A DNA stretch of 64,000 nucleotides, taken from the IMG/VR virus record IMGVR_UViG_3300035666_000007, positions 1 through 64,000 of that record. The stretch is one strand, 5' to 3'. The DNA comes from a virus. The notes beneath the pieces were generated by a model. That model was not told the DNA's origin, did not search any database, and saw nothing but the letters and a program-made list of their open reading frames with translations. Below are positions 54,838 through 62,234 of the stretch, one piece after another (positions within the stretch are counted from its first letter, which is position 1; each line of letters starts with the position of its first letter). Position numbers and translations under genes: made by a program.

Positions 54838-55245
54838 ATGACTGCAATCACTCAGGATCAAATCAATCAAGAAATTTTTCAGTGGCAGGATCTTGGTCGT
54901 GGATTTCATGGGGGCAGGTTTGACTCGAAAGAAATTTGCGTTTTTCACGACTCATCTGAAATATGCAACCTAGATTTTTCCGTTCGTCAATACACTTCAG
55001 ACGAGGAGGATTGCTTTGGTGCAAACTATTCGCGCTGGCGCATTATTGTTTTCATCAAACAACGCAGACATGAACCCAGAACAGACGCGGAAGAGTTCGC
55101 GATTGAGTTTCCAGCAGAAGTGGGAATAAGTTATTCAGAAAAGGAGTTTGCTATGGAGTTCTGTGAGTATGTACTTGCAAGTTTCTTGAAATATCAAAAC
55201 TTATCGCGCTTGCCGTACGTTGACTTGCACCCAAGCGAAATCTGA
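54838..55245 (+). CDS. Hypothetical protein
   Basis: 135 residues (MTAITQDQINQEIFQWQDLG). FHGGRFDSKEICVFHDSSEI and FGANYSRWRIIVFIKQRRHE are visible. No family recognised. Last gene before promoter 6. Confidence 0.57.
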   Translation: MTAITQDQINQEIFQWQDLGRGFHGGRFDSKEICVFHDSSEICNLDFSVRQYTSDEEDCFGANYSRWRIIVFIKQRRHEPRTDAEEFAIEFPAEVGISYSEKEFAMEFCEYVLASFLKYQNLSRLPYVDLHPSEI

Positions 55246-55272
55246 CATAGCTGAAATTAGTATTGCATAAGC

Positions 55273-55301
55273 TTGACATCCGGCGCTATATGTGTCATAA
55301 T
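55273..55301 (+). promoter_or_regulatory. Rightward array promoter 6
   Basis: TTGACA, 17 bp, CATAAT, preceded by TTGCATAAGC as in promoter 7. A weak CGAG/CTCG stem followed by TTTTG lies at 55310-55333. Confidence 0.87.
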
Positions 55302-55358
55302 TAAGTATGCGAGCGCAAGGTGTGTCTCGTTTTGTTCTTTCGTTTTCACATCAGATCC

Positions 55359-55547
55359 ATGGCCATCAAGAAAAATCTTAAAGCGGCTTCCACCGGTTTT
55401 GCCGCGTCGGGTGCCGTTGTCGTTGTTGGCACGCTTCTTGCTTTTGTCATCGCCTCGCTGATTTCGGAAGATCAACGAGCCTATAACAATTGTTTAGTGA
55501 AGCACAAGTCGGTAGATTACTGCCGCCTGATCGTGAGTGGCAGATAG
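55359..55547 (+). CDS. Small membrane protein
   Basis: 62 residues from ATG 55359 (MAIKKNLKAASTGFAASGAV). One membrane span (VVVVGTLLAFVIASLI) followed by AYNNCLVKHKSVDYCRLIVS, whose Cys pair may form a disulfide outside the membrane. Similar short single-span proteins with a C-terminal Cys/His motif occur in phages. A lysis-inhibition or exclusion role is possible, not shown. Confidence 0.6.
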   Translation: MAIKKNLKAASTGFAASGAVVVVGTLLAFVIASLISEDQRAYNNCLVKHKSVDYCRLIVSGR

Positions 55548-55582
55548 CTTCATTGATCTTTTGTTCACAAGCAGCTTTTTCC

Positions 55583-55867
55583 ATGACTATTTCCTTGCAT
55601 CGTCGCACTTCAAATGGTGTTTATCATTTCATGGGCGACTATTTAACAGACTATTTTGAGTTTGCCTTCAAGGACTGCGTCAATCAACATACCGGCAGTT
55701 ATGTTTGGTTGTCTACTGATGAAAGCATTTCGCATTCTCATTGCCTGGTCGCTTACGACCCGGATCACGACAGATACGAAGATGTCGATGACTGGGACAT
55801 TCTGAAGATGGTTCAAGATGCCAGGAATCGCGGAGACTCTTCCCAGCCTTCCTTGCCGTTTTCCTGA
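55583..55867 (+). CDS. Hypothetical protein
   Basis: 94 residues from ATG 55583 (MTISLHRRTSNGVYHFMGDY). AYDPDHDRYEDVDDWDILKM is acidic. No family recognised. Confidence 0.57.
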   Translation: MTISLHRRTSNGVYHFMGDYLTDYFEFAFKDCVNQHTGSYVWLSTDESISHSHCLVAYDPDHDRYEDVDDWDILKMVQDARNRGDSSQPSLPFS

Positions 55868-55907
55868 CCTGTGAATCGCGAAGCTTAACCTTACACACAC
55901 CAGATCC

Positions 55908-56459
55908 ATGAACGCATCACAACTTTCTGGCAAACTTGCAAAGATTGACACGCAAAGCCTTTGCAGTACCGGCTGCGTTTACCTTGAGTTTGCGGGTAAG
56001 CAGTCTGAATATCGCATTACTTTTAAGCTGTCTTCTGATCCCTACACGAATGTTTTCGATTTTGATTGTTACGGTAGGCTTGAATGGGCGACGTTATGGC
56101 CGCAAGATTTTGATGGCGGAGCGCGAATCATCCAAAGAGATCGGCGCGGCAACTTTCTTTGGTGGCAGCCGTACAAAGACGAAGACGGAAAGATCTACGA
56201 TTCCGATCGCGACCGTTCCATCGTTCGCGATCTTGTTGAGTATGGTTTTTATCAGATAGAGCTAAAGTTTTATGGACCGCTGACCTCTGTATTTGGCACT
56301 CGCGTCGGCATTATCAAAGAAAGTACGCTTTGCGGCCTGGACAGCGACAGGCTAAGCGAAGCGGCAGTGCTTGTTCCTGATATGATTAACGATTGGGTTT
56401 TTGAACTTAACGCAGCTGACAAATCAACTTCGGAGCTTGTTGATGGCACTGCCAGCTGA
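55908..56459 (+). CDS. Conserved phage protein (PQDFDGxARIIxRDRxxxxWWQP family)
   Basis: 183 residues. YGRLEWATLWPQDFDGGARI then RDRRGNFLWWQPYKDEDGKI is a motif of a common phage family (RPxGFDGxAxxI ... WWQPP). The C-terminal part has RDLVEYGFYQIELKFYGPLT. Function unknown. It overlaps the next gene by 17 bp. Confidence 0.7.
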   Translation: MNASQLSGKLAKIDTQSLCSTGCVYLEFAGKQSEYRITFKLSSDPYTNVFDFDCYGRLEWATLWPQDFDGGARIIQRDRRGNFLWWQPYKDEDGKIYDSDRDRSIVRDLVEYGFYQIELKFYGPLTSVFGTRVGIIKESTLCGLDSDRLSEAAVLVPDMINDWVFELNAADKSTSELVDGTAS

Positions 56460-56760
56460 CAAGCGCTCCCAGCAGGCTTTTTGGGTGATCGGAGCCCTTG
56501 AGCGACTGCAGGGACTTGGTTTCATTTCCGATGTTCAGCTTTATGTCGCACCTGGAGAAATAGATACATGGCAGAGTGTTGACGAAAGAAGGCGTGAAAT
56601 TGTGGACGACAATTCTGTTCGGAGCTTGACTCGTTTTATTTGTGCTCACAGCGGCATGGAAGACAGGGAGAGTATAAATAAAGTAGTTCTTGCCGTCTTT
56701 CACTTTAGGGATCATCGGGAAGACATGGTTAAATTTGCGATGAAAAGAACACTTAGCTAA
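56443..56760 (+). CDS. Hypothetical protein
   Basis: 105 residues from ATG 56443 (MALPADKRSQQAFWVIGALE). GDAA-free, helical and strand mixed, ending FRDHREDMVKFAMKRTLS. No family recognised. Last gene before promoter 7. Confidence 0.55.
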   Translation: MALPADKRSQQAFWVIGALERLQGLGFISDVQLYVAPGEIDTWQSVDERRREIVDDNSVRSLTRFICAHSGMEDRESINKVVLAVFHFRDHREDMVKFAMKRTLS

Positions 56761-56779
56761 AAATCTCTTTTGCATAAGC

Positions 56780-56808
56780 TTGACAGGCAAAGCGTTATAT
56801 GGCATAAT
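56780..56808 (+). promoter_or_regulatory. Rightward array promoter 7
   Basis: TTGACA, 17 bp, CATAAT with TGG before the -10. It shares TTGCATAAGC upstream and AATTAAGT downstream with its siblings. Confidence 0.88.
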
Positions 56809-56816
56809 TAAGTCAT

Positions 56817-56850
56817 GCGAGAGCCGCCCTGCGCGGTTTTCGCGCTTTTT
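56817..56850 (+). terminator. Leader terminator-like hairpin after promoter 7
   Basis: GCGA/TCGC and inner CCGC/GCGG pairs form an interrupted stem, followed by TTTTT. The position matches the hairpins after promoters 4 and 5. Confidence 0.6.
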
Positions 56851-56933
56851 ACGCCTTTGATTTTTACTTCAATGATCTAAGTTTTTTTAGTTGAAGTGTA
56901 GTTTCACAAGCCGTATTCACCTCAGATCTTTCG

Positions 56934-57080
56934 ATGAAACTTTCAACAGTTTTGAATCACCAGCGCTGCTTGACAGGGCAACTGGAAAGCATTTACTTCA
57001 ACGCAAGGCTGTGTCGTCCGAAACACAGTCAGATACTTGCTGAAACGCAAAAGCTTTTTACAAGTGAGACGTTTCGGTGA
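56934..57080 (+). CDS. Small hypothetical protein
   Basis: 48 residues (MKLSTVLNHQRCLTGQLESI). Basic and helical. Its TGA is followed at once by the TTG start of the next gene. A 126-bp leader with a second T-rich tract precedes it. Confidence 0.5.
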   Translation: MKLSTVLNHQRCLTGQLESIYFNARLCRPKHSQILAETQKLFTSETFR

Positions 57081-57347
57081 TTGCCGCACTGGTCGCGTTC
57101 TGTGATTTTGGCAAGGCGCGAAACGCTCTCGAAAGAAATTTATCAGTATTTGCGTTTTGCGTTTATTGGTGCCGATGGTGTGCCGAGAGGGTTAAATGAT
57201 TTGACAGCGGAAGACCGTCAGGCGGTTTTTGATGGCAAAATCACAGGGCATCATTATTGGATGAGAGAGAAATCAAGATCGGCTTGGATTGAGAATGGAG
57301 AACACAAAGAGCTAATCGTAAAAGAAATCACCACGGAGTTCTACTGA
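57081..57347 (+). CDS. Hypothetical protein, TTG start
   Basis: 88 residues from TTG 57081, immediately after the previous stop (PHWSRSVILARRETLSKEIY). WMREKSRSAWIENGEHKELI follows. The start could be later. It overlaps the next ATG by 1 bp (TGATG). No family recognised. Confidence 0.5.
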   Translation: MPHWSRSVILARRETLSKEIYQYLRFAFIGADGVPRGLNDLTAEDRQAVFDGKITGHHYWMREKSRSAWIENGEHKELIVKEITTEFY

Positions 57348-57808
57348 TGAACGAATTACTCGCCCTTCAGGTTAAAAACCGCAATCAATTGAATGCAGTA
57401 GCAAACGAGCTGCAAAACAAATTTGGAGATCTTTTTGCTACGCTGATTGGCAAGAAAGCGATCAAGGTTACGCCCTATCGGACGTTTACCGCAAAGATCA
57501 AGGATCAGGTTGCGCAGATTGTTGATTTGCCTGATGGATTTTCGATCGTTTACGATTGCGGTGGCTTGACTCGTGTATTTGCGAGTTTGACGAAAAGATT
57601 TGATTTCGTTGGTCGCACGTACTATTTGCGTACGAGCATTTTCGTTTGCCCTCTTGACAGAGAAAATGTCGCCCCTTTTGAGATTCTTCCCACCGTCAGG
57701 AGAACTGACTTTACCGTGGAAGAGATTGCTTCGGCAAGAGAAAGAATTGCCGAACTCGATCGAGAACTTAGCCAGCTGAAAGGGCTGGTTAATGACTTCT
57801 ATCCCTGA
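57347..57808 (+). CDS. Hypothetical protein
   Basis: 153 residues (MNELLALQVKNRNQLNAVAN). VAQIVDLPDGFSIVYDCGGL, then RRTDFTVEEIASARERIAEL and a C-terminal coiled helix. No family recognised. It overlaps the next gene by 17 bp. Confidence 0.58.
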   Translation: MNELLALQVKNRNQLNAVANELQNKFGDLFATLIGKKAIKVTPYRTFTAKIKDQVAQIVDLPDGFSIVYDCGGLTRVFASLTKRFDFVGRTYYLRTSIFVCPLDRENVAPFEILPTVRRTDFTVEEIASARERIAELDRELSQLKGLVNDFYP

Positions 57809-58004
57809 TTTAGCCATGCATCACATTTGCTTGCTCCAGGATGGCGAGATGAACAGCCTCGCCGAATTCAACAGTTACGAAGACGCGGGTGATCATTACG
57901 ATCAATTCTGCAACAAGCATCCAAACGGCTGGGTTGAAATTGTTTCAGATGCAGATTTCTTGATCACAAAAGCCGGAGCAAAACTTCAGGAGCAACCTTT
58001 CTGA
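57792..58004 (+). CDS. Small hypothetical protein
   Basis: 70 residues; ATG 57816 is an alternative (MHHICLLQDGEMNSLAEFNS). EDAGDHYDQFCNKHPNGWVE is the clearest part. No family recognised. Confidence 0.55.
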   Translation: MTSIPDLAMHHICLLQDGEMNSLAEFNSYEDAGDHYDQFCNKHPNGWVEIVSDADFLITKAGAKLQEQPF

Positions 58005-58006
58005 AA

Positions 58007-58267
58007 ATGAACGACCAAAAGTTAATTGACAAAGCTGTAAAAATTCATAAACAGCTGATCGAGAATGCAGGCAAGGATCCTGCTTTGATTGATCTTGCGC
58101 TTGAACGCAGAGCCAGCAAGTTGCATCATTTCTTTTACGAAAAAGTTCCGGCTCGTATTTTTCACAAATACGTCAAAGCGGTTCACGAATCCACCGGTCG
58201 CCCCAATTGGCTCGCCGGTAGGCAAGGCGTTCCTTACGGTTTCTGCCCCGACGATCGTTTGCCCTGA
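58007..58267 (+). CDS. Small protein, paralogue of the gene at 52319
   Basis: 86 residues (MNDQKLIDKAVKIHKQLIEN). It aligns over its length with the 52319 protein, including FFYEKVPARIFHK and STGRPNWLAGRQGV. Last gene of the rightward array, 19 bp before a strong terminator. Confidence 0.62.
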   Translation: MNDQKLIDKAVKIHKQLIENAGKDPALIDLALERRASKLHHFFYEKVPARIFHKYVKAVHESTGRPNWLAGRQGVPYGFCPDDRLP

Positions 58268-58286
58268 ATCAATTCAAATACTTACA

Positions 58287-58322
58287 GCAGTGGTGTGGCT
58301 TTGTCTGCATCACTGCTTTTTT
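58287..58322 (+). terminator. Strong rho-independent terminator ending the rightward array
   Basis: GCAGTGGTG and CATCACTGC pair over nearly 9 bp with a 12-base loop, followed by TTTTTTG. It marks the boundary between the promoter-array region and the compositionally distinct 58.5-62 kb segment. Confidence 0.85.
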
Positions 58323-58536
58323 GTTTGTTGAGCAAGGTTGCCCCCTTCATCCCGTCCCGCACTTGCCGATCCACAGCAGGCCGCTGAGAGCCGCTGGAAG
58401 GCCTTTGCGGATGTCGATGCCCCTAGGAGACGCTGAAGCGTCGAGAGGCGTCTAGATGAGGCGTTTAGCGCTGTCTCCGTTGGTTTGAGATTGAGCCTTG
58501 ATCGGTTAGCGTGCGAGCGTTCGAGATTCGCAACGG

Positions 58537-59007
58537 ATGCGCAGACAGAGCACGTGCGAGGTGATGACGGTTGCGGAAGTGCATCGAAGATTGCGTGCAG
58601 TCAAACGCAGTCTTGCAAACAAAAGCCAGGTCTTGTATTATCAATCTCTTAATTTAGATTGTCTAAAACTTGACCTTACAGAGGTAGAGAGTTTCTACAC
58701 TTGCCCGATCAGTTTTGACAAAAAGCAGTTTCTAGCATATATCATTAACAAACAGTCTTTGTTCAATCAAGACAACTTTATTCATGCAGATATTCTTGAT
58801 TACGTCTCCAATCGCAAAAAAACAATTTGCAAAAGCTTTGCAGTAACAGCAATGCTTTTTACCAAGTACAGAGATTTTAGCGAAGTTCACAAACACGTTA
58901 TTGTTTGCATTGGCAGCATCTATCACGCCCCCCGACTCTTTTATAAGGATATGGCTAGCGGTCGAATTGTCTACGAGAAGTGCAGCGAGTATATAGACTT
59001 ACTGTAA
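58537..59007 (+). CDS. AT-rich hypothetical protein
   Basis: 156 residues; ATG 58564 is an alternative start. From residue 25 the coding DNA becomes AT-rich, unlike its neighbours. HADILDYVSNRKKTICKSFA and HVIVCIGSIYHAPRLFYKDM are visible. No family recognised. The base composition suggests recent acquisition. A 270-bp intergenic stretch precedes it. Confidence 0.55.
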   Translation: MRRQSTCEVMTVAEVHRRLRAVKRSLANKSQVLYYQSLNLDCLKLDLTEVESFYTCPISFDKKQFLAYIINKQSLFNQDNFIHADILDYVSNRKKTICKSFAVTAMLFTKYRDFSEVHKHVIVCIGSIYHAPRLFYKDMASGRIVYEKCSEYIDLL

Positions 59008-59080
59008 TGTAATTTTGAAAAATTCATTTCGCCCCATTCTCTTCTTTCTTCTTTCTTTTTCTTCTTTTTTCTTTATAGTC

Positions 59081-59761
59081 ATGACTGATTACAACTTTGA
59101 AATTCAAGACAGTAGTTTTGATCTTAATGATGAACAACTTGATTCACTTAATTGTGAAGAACTTAATGTTTTAGAACAAGACACGAATCTTACCTCTCTC
59201 GCGCCCGTTGCTGACAGCAAGCAATCTAATAGCTCTACAGTAATGGATGATACGGTTAACCAATCGTGGCAGTTCAGATCGAAATTAGCTACCAATGAAA
59301 CAGAAAAAGAATACCTTATCTTTAAGTTTTGGTTAGATGCAGGATCGGGACGATCAAAGCAGTACGTATCAAAAGTCTATAATTTAACAGAAAACTCTAT
59401 CTTCAAGGTAGCAAATAAGAATAACTGGGACTTGAGAGCTACGGATTACGACTGTTTTCAGTTGCAGTTAATGACCGCTGCAGAGAACAGCCGTCGTGCT
59501 CAGTTGCATAAACAGAAGCTAGAAGAGTACCGTCAACAACAGGAGTTCATTGGGCGAAGCCTGTCATCCGATGCAGCAAAGTTAGCAGCAATTGTTAGCA
59601 ATACGTTGGATCAGTTTATGTTAAATGATCGGTTGGTGGATATTCGTGATTTACCAGCTGTTTTGAATGCTGCTAACAAAGCAGCAGAGGTTGGTCGTAA
59701 CTTGCAAAGTTCTGCATTAGGCGTTGATCAGTTGCTGACTGCTCTGGAAGAATGCGAGTGA
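59081..59761 (+). CDS. Terminase-small-subunit-like DNA-binding protein
   Basis: 226 residues from ATG 59081 (MTDYNFEIQDSSFDLNDEQL). After an acidic N-terminus, ETEKEYLIFKFWLDAGSGRS, YVSKVYNLTENSIFKVANKN and NWDLRATDYDCFQLQLMTAA match the helix-turn-helix plus W(D/K)xRAxxYD pattern of phage small-terminase-like proteins. A C-terminal helical region follows. It is AT-rich like its neighbour. With no large terminase nearby, a plain DNA-binding regulator is the alternative. Confidence 0.55.
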   Translation: MTDYNFEIQDSSFDLNDEQLDSLNCEELNVLEQDTNLTSLAPVADSKQSNSSTVMDDTVNQSWQFRSKLATNETEKEYLIFKFWLDAGSGRSKQYVSKVYNLTENSIFKVANKNNWDLRATDYDCFQLQLMTAAENSRRAQLHKQKLEEYRQQQEFIGRSLSSDAAKLAAIVSNTLDQFMLNDRLVDIRDLPAVLNAANKAAEVGRNLQSSALGVDQLLTALEECE

Positions 59762-59997
59762 CCGCTGCAATGCAATCAATCATGTGCGTGCGGTTGGCCA
59801 ACCGTATGCATGGGTTGATGTTGTGCTTGCGGTTGAGGACCACCATCGCGGCGGTTGATCGGGCTGTTGGTGTTAGACAATGAGAAGCATAGAGAACGTC
59901 GATTCAGCCCTGTCCACGCCTGGGTTTCTTGATCGGTCAGTCAAGGTGACGTGGACTTAGACGGTGTAGACTCAGCTCCACCACTGGGTCGCCAAAA

Positions 59998-60411
59998 ATG
60001 CCCCCTGTCCCGCCCTCCGCTGCAGATGCCGATGCTGTTGCGGTTGCAAAAACAGATGGCCATTCCGGTTTTTGCATGTTTCATCCGCTGGAAGCAAGGA
60101 AATACTTTGCGCAAATCAAGCGGCGTGAATTGATGCCTCGTGACTTTGCGGTGTTGTTTGCGGTTTTGTCGTTGTGCGATACGAAGACCGGACGGGTTCG
60201 ATTCATCATTCAAGAGCTTGGCGAAGAGTTGGGCATGCACCCCACCGTGGTTAGTAGCTCGATACGGCGACTCAAAAAGCATTTACTGATTGCCAATTGC
60301 GTGGATCCCGATGGGGACCGCTATTACTTAATCAATCCGTATTTGTTGTCGGTTGGGCGTCGGCAGCGTTGGGGATTGTTGCTGAAGCGGTTTGAGCTGG
60401 CGCTGGAATAG
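59998..60411 (+). CDS. RepL-like winged-helix replication protein
   Basis: 137 residues; the first 30 are low complexity, so the start may lie near 60076 (ATG, MFHPLEARKYFAQI). RRELMPRDFAVLFAVLSLCD, then IIQELGEELGMHPTVVSSSI, RRLKKHLLI and YYLINPYLL follow the order of RepL/plasmid replication winged-helix proteins. Two tandem repeat arrays lie directly downstream, as iterons often do. It could equally be a repeat-binding regulator. Confidence 0.6.
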   Translation: MPPVPPSAADADAVAVAKTDGHSGFCMFHPLEARKYFAQIKRRELMPRDFAVLFAVLSLCDTKTGRVRFIIQELGEELGMHPTVVSSSIRRLKKHLLIANCVDPDGDRYYLINPYLLSVGRRQRWGLLLKRFELALE

Positions 60412-60412
60412 C

Positions 60413-60626
60413 CATTCAGGTTGCCTTCATGTTTTCGCATTCACGAAAGCCATTCAGGTTGCATTCAAATGCCCCATTCACGATTTGCATTCATGAAAGC
60501 CATTCACGATGGCCATTCATGCTGCATTCACGATTTGCATTCACGATTTGCATTCACGATTTGCATTCACGAAAGCCATTCACGAAAGCCATTCACGATA
60601 TGGATTCACGAAAGCCAGTCACGGAT
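60413..60626. repeat. 13-bp tandem repeat array
   Basis: About 16 head-to-tail units of CATTCACGAAAGC or CATTCACGATTTG with variants (CATTCATG, CATTCAGG). It begins 2 bp after the RepL-like stop. Short frames across it have no protein character. Confidence 0.85.
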
Positions 60627-60694
60627 GCGGATGGAAACCGGGCCCGGCGGAGGACTCAGGCTTTGGAGCCGTTGTCGATCGCCCACCCGGCTTG

Positions 60695-61095
60695 ATAGTT
60701 ACAGATAGCGATTCCAGACAAATAGTTACAGATAGCGATTGTCACCTGATAGTTACAGATAGCGATTGTCACCTGATAGTTACAGATAGCAATTGTTGAT
60801 AAATAGTTACAGATAGCGATTGCTATTTAATAGTTACAGATAGCAATTGTTGCATATCAGATAGCAATTGCCAGTAAATAGTTACAGATAGCGATTGTTG
60901 GCTAATAGTTACAGATAGTAATTGTTGCTTGATAGTTACAGATAGCGATTGTTATGTGTTAGACAGCAATGACTGATCAATAGTTACAGATAGTGATTGC
61001 TAGTAAATAGTTATAGATAGTGATTGTTATTTGATAGTTACAGATAGCGATTGCTATTTGATAATAATAAATAGCGATTACTGGTAAATAGTTAT
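60695..61095. repeat. 27-bp tandem repeat array (iteron-like)
   Basis: About 15 units with the core AGTTACAGATAGCGATTG, most spaced 27 bp apart. Units 2 and 3 are identical; later units drift, and two are shortened by 7-8 bp. In one frame a unit encodes nine residues, but that frame stops after four units. The size, number and Rep-like neighbour suggest a replication origin or partition-type site. Confidence 0.85.
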
Positions 61096-61216
61096 CACAA
61101 GCCCCGCGTTGGTGTTATCGAACACCAGCACAGTTACCGATACAATTGCCAGTACAGTTGCTAATACAGTTACCGATACAGAGGCGGAAACAGTCCGGCT
61201 GTGGTGTCACCCCTTG

Positions 61217-61245
61217 TTGACACCAATGGTGCGGATCGGTCCTAT
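61217..61245 (+). promoter_or_regulatory. Promoter with operator palindrome
   Basis: TTGACA, 17 bp, TCCTAT. CACCAATGGTG (61221-61231) overlaps the -35 end. A second inverted repeat, TCCTA/TAGGA, spans the -10 and start site (61240-61256). Confidence 0.72.
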
Positions 61246-61303
61246 CCGTGGTAGGATCGGCAAAGCCGGAGGACCCCCTTTCCTCCCTCCGGCCCTTGGA
61301 CCC

Positions 61304-61933
61304 ATGACCCGCACCACCAGCACCACCACCAGCACCACGGAGCCCGCGCCCTCCGCCCTCATGGCGGAGTTGCTCGCCGCGTTCCATCAAGTCGCCGCCC
61401 AAGGCCCCAGCAAGCGCAGCAGCGCCGCCGCCGCTCCTGTCGATCCTTGGGAGGGTGTGACGCTCACCCTTGAGCAGGAGCGCGCCTTAATCAAGCTGGG
61501 TTGGCATCAGCAAGGCTGGACAGTCCGGGAGAAAGCCAGCCGCCAGGCCTTGCCGCCCCACCTAGCCAAAGCTGGCCCCCAACAGCCCGACGCCCGCAAG
61601 GTGGCGGAAGGCCTGGTAGACGTCCAGGGATTGGCCAACTGGAGCGCCTTAGGCATGATCTGCGCCCGCCTGGCTGCCTACGGCAAACTGCACGTTGGGG
61701 CCGTGGCGCAGGTCTTGGTGGCCACTGGAGCAGCCGGAGATTGGTCCGCCACGCCTGGCAAGTTTGCCTCAAAATTGGGATCCGTGTTGCGGGTGAAGAT
61801 CACGCGAACGGGAGATGGCTACTACGAAGCCACCCCAAACGGCCATCAGCCCATGCACGACGTGCTAGCCCGTATGGCCGATGGCATCCTCAAACCAGCC
61901 CAGCCCGCCAAGCCCGCCAAGCCAGCCGACTGA
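61304..61933 (+). CDS. Hypothetical protein with GC-rich coding sequence
   Basis: 209 residues from ATG 61304, just downstream of the operator promoter (start upstream of the promoter rejected). The N-terminus is a Thr/Ser/Ala linker. Residues about 55-185 look folded (LTLEQERALIKLGWHQQGWT; VTRTG-like strands; WSATPGKFASKLGSVLRVKI) and the end is a KPA repeat. The central part resembles a small DNA-binding module. GC content is far above that of the AT-rich genes before it. Confidence 0.55.
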   Translation: MTRTTSTTTSTTEPAPSALMAELLAAFHQVAAQGPSKRSSAAAAPVDPWEGVTLTLEQERALIKLGWHQQGWTVREKASRQALPPHLAKAGPQQPDARKVAEGLVDVQGLANWSALGMICARLAAYGKLHVGAVAQVLVATGAAGDWSATPGKFASKLGSVLRVKITRTGDGYYEATPNGHQPMHDVLARMADGILKPAQPAKPAKPAD

Positions 61934-61945
61934 CCGCGCCCACCA

Positions 61946-61966
61946 GGGGGAGGACGCCCCTCCCCC
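61946..61966. repeat. GC-rich inverted repeat
   Basis: GGGGGAGG and CCTCCCCC form an 8-bp perfect stem 13 bp after the stop at 61933. There is no T-tract, so it is at best a weak terminator or an RNA-stabilising hairpin. Confidence 0.45.
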
Positions 61967-61999
61967 ACCCCTCCAAACCACACCGCCGCAGCTCCATCC

Positions 62000-62197
62000 A
62001 TGAATCAAGAACTCTTCATCACCCCCAATCACACCCTCTTCATTTTCCAGCCTGTCTTTGATGGTTTTCAGGTTTCCATCCAAACGAACCACGAAAGGCC
62101 AAATGAAAGCGAACCTCTGACGCACTATGTACCAGCGAAAAAAGCCGAGCAGTTGCGATTTAGTCTCCTATTGCAAGGCGCACAAGAAATAACGTAA
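62000..62197 (+). CDS. Small hypothetical protein
   Basis: 65 residues (MNQELFITPNHTLFIFQPVF). Strand-rich with HYVPAKKAEQLRFSLLLQ. No family recognised. A 298-bp stretch to the next clear gene contains the two inverted repeats listed separately. Confidence 0.5.
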   Translation: MNQELFITPNHTLFIFQPVFDGFQVSIQTNHERPNESEPLTHYVPAKKAEQLRFSLLLQGAQEIT

Positions 62198-62210
62198 TAA
62201 CTCAGTCTGG

Positions 62211-62234
62211 CCCGGTAGTTTGCACCCTACCGGG
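62211..62234. repeat. Inverted repeat, possible terminator or operator
   Basis: CCCGGTAG and CTACCGGG pair perfectly around an 8-base loop, 14 bp after the preceding stop. No T-run follows on either strand. Confidence 0.5.

Noticed and set aside
60421-60799. Peptides encoded across the 13-bp and 27-bp repeats
   Set aside because: They arise in several frames because the units are multiples or near multiples of three; no start signal and no non-repeat part support a protein.
60413-61095. CRISPR array
   Set aside because: Units are contiguous with no unique spacers of constant length, so these are tandem repeats.
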